Below are positions 25,316 through 33,404 of a DNA stretch of 64,000 nt, piece by piece. The stretch comes from JANQNX01 sp040217095 (GTDB taxonomy: Bacteria > Pseudomonadota > Gammaproteobacteria > Eutrophobiales > Eutrophobiaceae). How positions within the stretch are numbered: the first letter of the stretch is position 1; each line of letters opens with the position of its first letter. The stretch is taken from contig OZ245888.1 in the NCBI GenBank assembly GCA_965229565.1, forward strand, positions 1,364,001-1,428,000, given 5' to 3'. The translations under genes and the position numbers were made by a program. Below the pieces are notes generated by a model. The model searched no databases and was not told where the DNA came from. It saw only the letters and a list, made by a program, of their open reading frames with translations.

Positions 25316-26889
25316 CCAGGGTTTTTATAGAGATCTAGCAGTTGACGAGTCGTTGAATCCAGACCTTCGACACCTGCATCATCTTCCTCGCCTGACATGT
25401 GCCGATGCACATTCTTCGCCAGTTTTTTACCCAGTTCTACGCCCCATTGGTCAAACGAATTGATGTTCCACAACACTCCCTGCACATAGGTACGATGTTC
25501 GAACAGCGCGATCAACATGCCCAGCATTGCCGGTGTCAGTTCGTCATAGAGGAGGGTATTGCTGGGTTTGTTGCCCGGAAAATAATTATGAGGATTGTCT
25601 GCCTCGTCACCCTGCATCAAAGCCTGGCTCTGGGCGAAACAATTGGCCAGTAACCAGCTATGATGGTCACCGTCTCCTGATTTTTTTAACGGGGCAAGAA
25701 AGTCTACCGGTACCAGTTTCGTACCCTGGTGTAATAGCTGGAAAAACGCGTGTTGTGCGTTGGTCCCGGTTGAGCCCCAGGTGATGGGCATGGTCTGGTA
25801 GTTGACCGGTTCGTTATCCAGGTCAACAGACTTGCCGTTACTCTCCATGAACAACTGCGATAAAAACTCCGGTAACAGCCTGAGTGATTCATCGTAGGGG
25901 ACAAAGGCATGGGTAGCAGCCTGGTAAAAATTGTTGTACCAGAAATCAAGCAAGCCTAGAACGACCGGGATATTGTCTGGCAGTTCGGCCTGGTTGAAGT
26001 GCTGGTCCATCTGTGCCGCGCCATCAAGCAATCTTCTGAAATTATCGAAGCCCAGTGCCAACGCGATTGGTAAACCTGTCGCCGACCAGAGCGAAAAACG
26101 CCCGCCGACCCAGTCCCAGATAGAAAATATATTATCCTTATCAATACCAAACCTTACTGCGGCTTCCACGTTGGAGCTTATGGCCACAAAGTGTTTATTA
26201 ATTGCCGTGCAACCGGACTTCAGCATCCAGCTCTGCAGGCTCTCGGCATTGGTGAAGGTTTCCAGGGTAGAAAAAGATTTCGAGGAAACGATAAACAGCG
26301 TCGTTTCAGGGTTTATTTTTTTAGTTACCTCGGCCACCTGCTGGTAATCGATATTGGATATGAAGTAGCTGGCAGTGTTGCCATGTCGGTACTGATGTAA
26401 GGCATCCACGACCATTTTCGGGCCAAGGTCAGAGCCGCCTATGCCGATATTGACGTAGGTATCGATAGGCTTGCCGGTCCAGCCTTTGTGTTCACCACCA
26501 TGAATACTTTCAGTAAACGCCCTGATTTTTTCCAGTTGTTGATACACACCAGGTATGACGTTGTGCCCGTTGACCTCGACGTGACTGTCTTTGCCGGCGC
26601 GCAGGGCCGTATGCAGTACGGCACGCTGTTCAGTGGTGTTGATGATTTCACCATTGAACATGGCCTGGATTTTTGTCTCCATGTCACAGGCTTTGGCAAA
26701 GGAACAGAGAAGTTTCAGTGTATCGTCGGTGATGTGGTTCCTGGAGTAATCAACGTGCAGACCGTTGAATGTTTTCAGGTAGCGTTGACTGCGGTCAACA
26801 TCCTGGCTAAACAGGTCACGCATGTGCGTGTCTTGCATGCCTTGATAATGCGCGTGAAGTTTTTCAAGCAGTCGTTGTTTTTCAGACAT
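25312..26889 (-). CDS. pgi: glucose-6-phosphate isomerase
   Basis: This 525-residue cytosolic enzyme interconverts glucose-6-phosphate and fructose-6-phosphate. Signatures are NIGIGGSDLGPKMV, VGGRFSLWSATGLPIAL (family signature 1), GSTGTNAQHAFFQLLHQG with the catalytic His region, and QWGVELGKKLA (signature 2). It is encoded opposite to the kinases on either side and its stop codon overlaps the kinase stop. Fructose-6-phosphate also feeds the mannose pathway of manC further along, though the genes are not linked. Confidence 0.97.
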   Translation of the reverse strand: MSEKQRLLEKLHAHYQGMQDTHMRDLFSQDVDRSQRYLKTFNGLHVDYSRNHITDDTLKLLCSFAKACDMETKIQAMFNGEIINTTEQRAVLHTALRAGKDSHVEVNGHNVIPGVYQQLEKIRAFTESIHGGEHKGWTGKPIDTYVNIGIGGSDLGPKMVVDALHQYRHGNTASYFISNIDYQQVAEVTKKINPETTLFIVSSKSFSTLETFTNAESLQSWMLKSGCTAINKHFVAISSNVEAAVRFGIDKDNIFSIWDWVGGRFSLWSATGLPIALALGFDNFRRLLDGAAQMDQHFNQAELPDNIPVVLGLLDFWYNNFYQAATHAFVPYDESLRLLPEFLSQLFMESNGKSVDLDNEPVNYQTMPITWGSTGTNAQHAFFQLLHQGTKLVPVDFLAPLKKSGDGDHHSWLLANCFAQSQALMQGDEADNPHNYFPGNKPSNTLLYDELTPAMLGMLIALFEHRTYVQGVLWNINSFDQWGVELGKKLAKNVHRHMSGEEDDAGVEGLDSTTRQLLDLYKNPG

Positions 26890-26938
26890 AGTAACTACTA
26901 AATGGCGAGCAATGCCGGTACGCCATGCATCCTAGCAC

Positions 26939-26967
26939 AAAAAAAACGGCATGCACCGGGCATACCG
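26939..26967 (-). terminator. intrinsic terminator after the CBS-domain gene
   Basis: On the minus strand, CGGTATGC, loop CCGGT, GCATGCCG (one G-T pair), then eight T. It lies 25 nt beyond the stop of the CBS gene and before pgi. Confidence 0.82.
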
Positions 26968-26992
26968 CAGGTATCGGGCTAATAGTGAAGAA

Positions 26993-27430
26993 TCAGGCAG
27001 TATCGGTGATGTAATGTTCCAGCTGTTCGATGATAAATTCTTTTTCGGTAATGATGTTCTTTACCACGTCCATGACTGACAGGAAACCGACCGGGGTGCC
27101 ATTATCGACCACGGGCAGGTGCCGGATGTGATTGTCTGACATGATCACCATGCATTCATCAATGGTTTGCGATGGCGTCACCGTTTTCACGTTCTCCGTC
27201 ATAATGTCGCTGACCGGCGTTTCCCGGGAATTGCGGTTATTGAGGATGACCTTGCGAGTGTAGTCACGCTCGGAAAGTATTCCGACCAGTCGGTTTTCTT
27301 TAATCACGGGAAGAGCACCAACTTTTTTCTCCTCCATGATCTTGATGGCATCAATGACCAGCGTCTCGGGTTCTACGGAAAAAATTGCGTTTGGCTTGGC
27401 ATTTAGAAGTTGATTAACGGTCGTTGTCAT
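26993..27430 (-). CDS. tandem CBS-domain protein
   Basis: This 145-residue protein is two CBS motifs and little else. The first runs about 8-65 (TLVIDAIKIMEEKKVGALPVIKEN and GILSERDY), the second about 75-135 (MTENVKTVTPSQTIDECMVI, NHIRHLPVVDNG, GFLSVMDV). CBS pairs bind adenine nucleotides and act as energy-state sensors. No attached catalytic domain is present, so its partner is unknown. It has its own terminator and diverges from the second kinase gene. Confidence 0.93.
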   Translation of the reverse strand: MTTTVNQLLNAKPNAIFSVEPETLVIDAIKIMEEKKVGALPVIKENRLVGILSERDYTRKVILNNRNSRETPVSDIMTENVKTVTPSQTIDECMVIMSDNHIRHLPVVDNGTPVGFLSVMDVVKNIITEKEFIIEQLEHYITDTA

Positions 27431-27694
27431 TATAATAATTCCCCATCTCTAATCTGCTCGGATGAACCAGCCCAGGATTCACAACTCCAGTATAGTTTTC
27501 CTGTGTTGATGATCAATATATAAAATCCGGGAATGCCTTATCGTTTTAAAACCTTGTCTGTTTTCGGTTACTTATCGCGGTTGAAAAACCATGTGTATAA
27601 TTGATCGACAGGTGTCTTTTAGGAACGTGGACTTGTCGCAGGCTATCGGATATGCTGCGATGCAATAATAATAACCGGTTTGTTAAGTATAAAA

Positions 27695-28987
27695 ATGAAA
27701 CATACGGTCCCTGAAAAACTGGGTAAGTACGAAGTTAAAGAAGAGATCAATCGCGGCAGCATGGGCGTGGTCTATCTCGGTTATGACCCGTATATTGATC
27801 GAGAGGTAGCCATCAAGGTTGCGTTTCTTGATTCGTTAAACGATCCGGAATCAGGTGCTCGTTACCGCAAAATGTTTTTTAACGAGGCGCATACGGCTGG
27901 TCTGCTTACCCACCCGAACATCATGAATATCTTTGATGCCGGTGTTGATGAAGATAACTGTTATATCGTCATGGAATATGTCGAGGGCGGGAACACCCTG
28001 GCGTCTTATTGCAACTCAGATAACCTGCTACCGGTAGACAAGGTCGTCGAGATCATTTTCAAGTGTGCCAAGGCCCTGGACTATGCGCACAGACAGGGCG
28101 TGGTACACCGTGACATCAAGCCTTCCAATATCCTGTTTACACCCGAGGAAGACGTAAAGATCGGCGATTTCAGCATTGCGCATGTTGTCAATGCCGATAG
28201 CACCGAAACCCAGGTTGGTGGTGTGATGGGTTCGCCACGCTATATGTCACCCGAGCAGCTACGTGAAGAAAACGTCGGCGTAGAGACAGATATCTACTCT
28301 CTTGGTGTTGTCATGTACGAATTACTGACCGGTCACCAGGCCTTCAAGGCAGAAAACTTCTCTGCGCTGGTGAACAAGATATTGAATGACAATCCCGTCG
28401 ATATGACGGAGCTTCGCAGCGATATACCTGCCGAGCTTAACAAAATACTGTCCAAGGCCATCGCCAAGAACGTCAAGGAACGTTACCAGATGGGTATGGA
28501 ACTGGCTGCCGACCTGTCACAGGTGTTCGATGAACTGGAGAAGCCGGAAGACGATATCTCCGACCAGGAGAAATTCAATTCCATTAAGGCACTGGATTTC
28601 TTTGCCGGTTTTCCTGATTCCGAAATATGGGAAATCCTTCGGGCCAGCTCCTGGCATGACTATTTCCCGGAAGAAGAGATCATCGTGGAGGGAGATATAG
28701 ACGACTGTTTCTATATTATGGTGCAGGGCAACGTAGAAGTAATGAAGGGTGGCTCGGTCATACGCACCCTGCAACAGGGTGATTGTTTCGGGGAAATGGG
28801 TTACCTGGCCAAGACCAAGCGCACAGCTTCTATCAGGGCACAGGGCGACGTATCCCTGATGAAAATCAATTCCACGGTCATTTCACAGGTATCCTTGAAC
28901 TGCCAGGTCAGGTTCCTGAAGGTTTTCCTGCGAACCTTGATACAGCGCCTGTCAGCCACGACGGAAAAAATTAGCCAGGAGGATTAG
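27695..28987 (+). CDS. Ser/Thr protein kinase with C-terminal cyclic-nucleotide-binding domain (paralogue)
   Basis: This 430-residue protein aligns almost without gaps to the kinase at 24029. Features are NRGSMGVV in the glycine loop, VAIKV with the catalytic Lys, HRDIKPSN, again DFS instead of DFG (IGDFSIAH), and GSPRYMSPEQ. The C-terminal cNMP domain has FGEMGYLAKTKRTAS. I use the ATG at 27695; a TTG five codons upstream is the alternative. The shared and unusual DFS shows the two genes arose by duplication after the change, or that the change is kept by selection. Targets are unknown. The 264-nt region upstream is divergent with the CBS gene and has a TATAAT at 27596. Confidence 0.9.
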   Translation: MKHTVPEKLGKYEVKEEINRGSMGVVYLGYDPYIDREVAIKVAFLDSLNDPESGARYRKMFFNEAHTAGLLTHPNIMNIFDAGVDEDNCYIVMEYVEGGNTLASYCNSDNLLPVDKVVEIIFKCAKALDYAHRQGVVHRDIKPSNILFTPEEDVKIGDFSIAHVVNADSTETQVGGVMGSPRYMSPEQLREENVGVETDIYSLGVVMYELLTGHQAFKAENFSALVNKILNDNPVDMTELRSDIPAELNKILSKAIAKNVKERYQMGMELAADLSQVFDELEKPEDDISDQEKFNSIKALDFFAGFPDSEIWEILRASSWHDYFPEEEIIVEGDIDDCFYIMVQGNVEVMKGGSVIRTLQQGDCFGEMGYLAKTKRTASIRAQGDVSLMKINSTVISQVSLNCQVRFLKVFLRTLIQRLSATTEKISQED

Positions 28988-29101
28988 TTTTAGTATTCAA
29001 AATTGTTGTTACGCTGTTAAACTAGAAAAAGTTCAAGAAGCACTATAATAAAAACTGAATCAGAAGCCTGCTTCTGATGACATCAGTGGGGGATTAAGGC
29101 C

Positions 29102-30934
29102 ATGTTCAAAAATAAAGCCATGGCAACAAGCTATAGCGCTCTGCGGGTCGTGCTGCTCTTTTTGGCGTGTCAGGCTGTTTATGCCGTTGAAATCAATCTA
29201 GGTCCGGTCAAGGGCAATATTGATACCACGCTCAGCTATGGTCATTTATATCGCGTCCAATCAAGGGCCGCCGATCTTGTTGGTACTGCAAATGGTGGTA
29301 CCGCCTTTTCCGTGAACAATGACAGTGGCAACCTCAATTACAATAGTGGCCAGGTCAGTGGCGAAGCACGTTTCAATACTGAAATCGATTTATATTATGA
29401 GAATACCGGCATTTTTATCCGGGGATTCGGTTTTAGTGACCATGAGACTGAAGACACAGAACGAACACCGTTAAGTGCCAAAGCAGACAGGCTGGTGGGT
29501 AATAATCTCGTTCTGCGTGATTTTTACCTCTGGCATAGTTTTGACCTGGGTAATATGCCGGGTGAAATACGAATTGGTGAACAGGTTGTAAGCTGGGGTG
29601 AAAGCACTTTCATACAGAATGGAATTAACGTCATTAATCCTGTTGATGTATCCAGGCTCAGAACGCCCGGTTCTGAGCTTAGGGAAGCATTTGTGCCTGT
29701 TGGCATGTTATGGGGTTCGCTATCTATTTCACAGAACCTGACGGTCGAGGCGTTCTATCAATACGACCATGAAGAAACAAAACCGGAACCGTCCGGCTCG
29801 TATTTCAGCAGTAATGATTTTGTTTCGGATGGTGGTAGTAGTGTCTACCTGGGTTTTGGTGATGTCAGTGATCTGGGAACTTTTTTTGCAGTTAATCGTG
29901 CTGCAGATGCAGAACCAGAAGAAGGCGAACAGTTTGGTTTTGCGTTGCGGGCATTTGCGCCCAAGTTGAATGATACTGAATTTGGGTTTTATTTCGCTAA
30001 TTACCATAGTCGCCTGCCGCTGATTAACGCTACTACTGGTACTGCAGCCTCTATAGCAGCTGCAGCTCCAATTATACTTGGTGGTTTTCCTGATCCTGCT
30101 ACGGCAGCAGCGCTGGGTATTAATACATATGCTTCTACTGCAAATTATTTCCTGTCTTATCCTGAAGACATACAGATGTATGGTTTCAGTTTAAATACGG
30201 AACTGGGAAACTCCGGCATAGCCTTTCAGGGAGAGTATTCGTTTAAACAGGGCGTACCTTTGCAGGTGGACGACGTAGAATTACTTTTTGCTGCATTGAC
30301 TCCTTTGGATAATGGTACTGCTGGAGGTCTTGCTTTACCCTTCGATGTAAACCAGGTAGCTAATTTGCCTGCTACTGCTACGGAGCAGGCAATTCCGGGG
30401 TTTATTGAAAGGAATGTGAGCCAGCTACAATTCACTGCCACAAAGATTTTTGGTCCTATTTTCAAGGCACAACAAGGTGTTTTACTTGGCGAGTTTGCTA
30501 TCTCTCATGTACACGGCATGCCAGAAAAATCTGTTCTGCGTTTAAATGGTCCGGGAACCAATACCAGTGGCAACCCGTTTCATGCCGGTGCAGGAGGAGG
30601 ACACTCGGGCAAGGCTGCTGAAACTGCAGACCACTTTGCCGATGCTACTTCTTATGGATATCGACTTGCGGGACGCCTGGATTACAACAATGCCTTGTTT
30701 GGATCAGTTAATCTGCAGCCGAGGTTTTCATGGCAGCATGATGTGAATGGCGTATCTCCCGGACCGGGCGGTAATTTTATTGAGGGGCGCAAGTCATTAT
30801 CCCTCGGTTTAAAGGCCATCTATCAAAACCAGTGGGAAGTAGATATGAGTTACACAGGTTATTTTGGAGCAGGGCGCCATAACCTGATTTATGATCGCGA
30901 CTTTATGGCATTTAGTATCAAGTATGCATTCTAG
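29102..30934 (+). CDS. DUF1302 family outer-membrane-type protein
   Basis: This 610-residue protein has a signal peptide (about residues 1-28, ending LACQAVYA) and a beta-rich sequence with alternating aromatic residues. It ends in an aromatic terminus (MAFSIKYAF), as outer-membrane beta-barrels do. The middle contains FYLWHSFDLGNMPGEIRIGEQVVSWGES, typical of DUF1302. These proteins commonly sit beside a DUF1329 protein, a YCF48-like protein and an RND permease, as here. The gene overlaps the longest frame of the next gene, but not its preferred start. The substrate of the system is not known from sequence. Confidence 0.88.
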   Translation: MFKNKAMATSYSALRVVLLFLACQAVYAVEINLGPVKGNIDTTLSYGHLYRVQSRAADLVGTANGGTAFSVNNDSGNLNYNSGQVSGEARFNTEIDLYYENTGIFIRGFGFSDHETEDTERTPLSAKADRLVGNNLVLRDFYLWHSFDLGNMPGEIRIGEQVVSWGESTFIQNGINVINPVDVSRLRTPGSELREAFVPVGMLWGSLSISQNLTVEAFYQYDHEETKPEPSGSYFSSNDFVSDGGSSVYLGFGDVSDLGTFFAVNRAADAEPEEGEQFGFALRAFAPKLNDTEFGFYFANYHSRLPLINATTGTAASIAAAAPIILGGFPDPATAAALGINTYASTANYFLSYPEDIQMYGFSLNTELGNSGIAFQGEYSFKQGVPLQVDDVELLFAALTPLDNGTAGGLALPFDVNQVANLPATATEQAIPGFIERNVSQLQFTATKIFGPIFKAQQGVLLGEFAISHVHGMPEKSVLRLNGPGTNTSGNPFHAGAGGGHSGKAAETADHFADATSYGYRLAGRLDYNNALFGSVNLQPRFSWQHDVNGVSPGPGGNFIEGRKSLSLGLKAIYQNQWEVDMSYTGYFGAGRHNLIYDRDFMAFSIKYAF

Positions 30935-30944
30935 GTTAAAAGAT

Positions 30945-32300
30945 ATGAGTCTTATACCAAAATCAATTATATGTACTTTCTGTATATTGCCGGTTCTGGC
31001 ATTTGCTGAAATCACTGCCGAGCAGGCCGCCAGGCTGGGAAATGATCTTACGCCGATGGGTGCGGAGAAAGCCGGCAATGCCGATGGCAGTATACCTGCC
31101 TGGCAGGGAGGACTGACTACGCCACCAGCCAACTATCAACCTGGAAAACACTACGTCGATCCGTTCCCCGAAGACAACATCCTGTTTACTATTACCAATG
31201 CCAACAAGCAGCAATATGCAGACAAGCTGACAGCGGGCCACCAGGCGTTGCTCGAAGCCTATCCGGACAGTTATAAATTAAACGTGTATCAAACGCGACG
31301 CACGGCCGCCATGCCGCAGCGTATCTACGACGCGACCAAACGCATTGCCACGACGGCGAAATTATCCCCTGACGGTAACGGGGTCAGCGGTGCGGCCGAG
31401 GGAATACCGTTCCCGATTCCATCTAATGGTCTTGAGGTGATCTGGAACCATATCCTGCGCTGGCGAGCCGACCAGGCGGAACGTTTTGTTGCACAGATTA
31501 CACCTACCCGTGGTGGTGACTACACACCGGTCAAGTTTGCCGAGCAGTTTAATATTATTTACAGCCAGGAAGGCGCGACAGAAGAAGGACTGAATAACAT
31601 TATTCTTTATTTCAAACAGGAAGTGTTGTCACCTGCGCGCCTAGCTGGCGGTATCCTGCTGGTGCATGAAACACTGAACCAGAACCAGGAGGTACGAAAC
31701 GCCTGGCTATATAATCCGGGACAGAGACGCGTTCGCCGCGCCCCGAACGTCGCCTTCGATAACCCGGGTACCGCCAGTGATGGTATGCGTACCAACGATC
31801 AGTTCGACATGTATAACGGCAGCCCGGAACGCTATAACTGGGAACTGGTTGGTAAGAAGGAAATCTATGTGCCGTATAACAACTACCGTATTTCTGATCC
31901 GTCGCTGACTTATGATCAAATTGTGACACCATTACACATCAACCAGGATTATCCCCGTTATGAGTTACATCGGGTCTGGGTAGTTGAGGCGACAGTAAAG
32001 GATGATGCAAGGCACTTGTACAAGCGTAGAACATTCTATGTTGATGAGGACTCCTGGCAGATACTACATGTAGACCAGTACGATAATCGCGACCAGCTCT
32101 GGCGCGTATCAGAAGGGATGGCAATGAATTACTACAGTGTACCTAACCTGTGGACGACGCTTGAAGTACATACCGATCTGCAGGCTGGCAGATACCTGGT
32201 AATTGGTCTTGATAACGAGAGTGACCCGTATAATTTTGATACCGAGTTCAGTGATGCCGATTTTTCACCATCTGCATTACGCAGGGAAGGGCGACGCTAA
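30945..32300 (+). CDS. DUF1329 family periplasmic/outer-membrane protein
   Basis: This 451-residue protein has a signal peptide (MSLIPKSIICTFCILPVLAFA). It reads as DUF1329: AARLGNDLTPMGAEKAGNADG at the mature start, IPAWQGGLTTPP, then QTRRTAAMPQRIYD and YVDEDSWQILHVDQYDNR. The fold is thought to resemble lipoprotein carriers of the LolA/LolB type. The ATG at 30945 is chosen because the signal peptide begins there; two earlier in-frame ATGs would overlap the DUF1302 gene. It lies 10 nt after that gene and is followed by a terminator. Confidence 0.88.
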   Translation: MSLIPKSIICTFCILPVLAFAEITAEQAARLGNDLTPMGAEKAGNADGSIPAWQGGLTTPPANYQPGKHYVDPFPEDNILFTITNANKQQYADKLTAGHQALLEAYPDSYKLNVYQTRRTAAMPQRIYDATKRIATTAKLSPDGNGVSGAAEGIPFPIPSNGLEVIWNHILRWRADQAERFVAQITPTRGGDYTPVKFAEQFNIIYSQEGATEEGLNNIILYFKQEVLSPARLAGGILLVHETLNQNQEVRNAWLYNPGQRRVRRAPNVAFDNPGTASDGMRTNDQFDMYNGSPERYNWELVGKKEIYVPYNNYRISDPSLTYDQIVTPLHINQDYPRYELHRVWVVEATVKDDARHLYKRRTFYVDEDSWQILHVDQYDNRDQLWRVSEGMAMNYYSVPNLWTTLEVHTDLQAGRYLVIGLDNESDPYNFDTEFSDADFSPSALRREGRR

Positions 32301-32364
32301 TCGCTAACCCTAATCACGAATCACCATCCCCCAATCACCAGTCTCACTAATCACCAATTACCAG
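32298..32364. repeat. short imperfect array of AATCACC-like units
   Basis: Four exact AATCAC units and several variants lie end to end just after the DUF1329 stop. A complementary-strand version occurs after the RND gene (35713-35756). The origin is unclear. Confidence 0.5.
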
Positions 32365-32366
32365 AA

Positions 32367-32402
32367 AGTCTGGATAGACAACAAGTCATCCAGGCTTTTT
32401 TT
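32367..32402 (+). terminator. intrinsic terminator after the DUF1329 gene
   Basis: AGTCTGGAT, 12-nt loop, ATCCAGGCT (one G-T pair), then seven T. It separates the DUF1302-DUF1329 pair from the YCF48-RND pair. Confidence 0.8.
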
Positions 32403-32420
32403 ATATAAACTAGTCAGACC

Positions 32421-33404
32421 ATGTGCTGTCGACGACAAATATACTTATTAATCATCCTGCAGTTGGTCTTCAGTCCTGTTCATTCCGAGCCGGCAACCAA
32501 CGCGCCCCTGGCAGTCGAGTCCCTGTTACTGGATGCTGCCAGTGCGGCGACATTAACAGTGGTTGTCGGTGAACGTGGTCATATTCTCTACAGTGAAGAC
32601 AACAGCAACTGGACACAGGCAAGCGTAGCCACGCGTTCACTGCTAACCGCGGTTTTTATGCTTGATGACAATACCGGTTGGGCTGTGGGTCATAATGCGG
32701 TTATCGTTAAAACGTCAGACGGTGCCAGGACATGGCAGCTCGTGCATGAAGCGGACAATGATGAAGCGCCCTTACTGGACATCTATTTCAGTAATGCGGA
32801 AAACGGTATTGCTGTTGGTGCCTATGGTCTTTACTACGTTACCGATGACGGCGGTGACAACTGGCAACCACAGGACATCTCTATTGAAAACCAGGAAATC
32901 TTCGAGACGCACCTGATGCAGCCATTTGACCTGCACCTGAATGCAATAGCAACTGCCAGCGACCAACGTCTTTATATGGCAGCTGAACGTGGCTACATAC
33001 TTCGTTCCGATAACGGCGGCAATGACTGGCAGGTACTGACAACGCCTTACCATGGTTCTTATTTTGGATTGTTGCCGTTATCAAAAGATAACGTGCTTGC
33101 GTTTGGTTTACGCGGACATCTGTATGGGACGACAGATGCCGGCAGTAGCTGGAATAAAATCGAAACCGACACGACAGCCATGTTGACTGATGCGGTGGTA
33201 TTAAATGATCAACGTATCATTATCAGTGGTATGGCAGGCACTTTGCTGTCGGGTAGCAAAGACGACCTGGACTTTACAATGATTCCTCTGGTACATCGCC
33301 ATGATTTCTCTTCGCTAATACATGTCCGCGATCAATTGCTTTTGGTTACCGGTGAAACAGGGATCGATTTAATCGATCTGGACAGGCCTGCGGGAGAGCA
33401 GTAA
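32421..33404 (+). CDS. YCF48/photosystem II stability factor-like beta-propeller protein
   Basis: This 327-residue secreted protein has a signal peptide (IYLLIILQLVFSPVHS). It has repeated beta-propeller units of the sialidase/BNR type: GERGHILYSEDNSNWTQ, GHNAVIVKTSDGARTWQ, GAYGLYYVTDDGGDNWQ, AERGYILRSDNGGNDWQ and GLRGHLYGTTDAGSSWNK. The name comes from the plant assembly factor HCF136; photosynthesis is not implied. In proteobacteria such genes are found beside RND permeases, and here the RND start follows the stop directly. Confidence 0.88.
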   Translation: MCCRRQIYLLIILQLVFSPVHSEPATNAPLAVESLLLDAASAATLTVVVGERGHILYSEDNSNWTQASVATRSLLTAVFMLDDNTGWAVGHNAVIVKTSDGARTWQLVHEADNDEAPLLDIYFSNAENGIAVGAYGLYYVTDDGGDNWQPQDISIENQEIFETHLMQPFDLHLNAIATASDQRLYMAAERGYILRSDNGGNDWQVLTTPYHGSYFGLLPLSKDNVLAFGLRGHLYGTTDAGSSWNKIETDTTAMLTDAVVLNDQRIIISGMAGTLLSGSKDDLDFTMIPLVHRHDFSSLIHVRDQLLLVTGETGIDLIDLDRPAGEQ

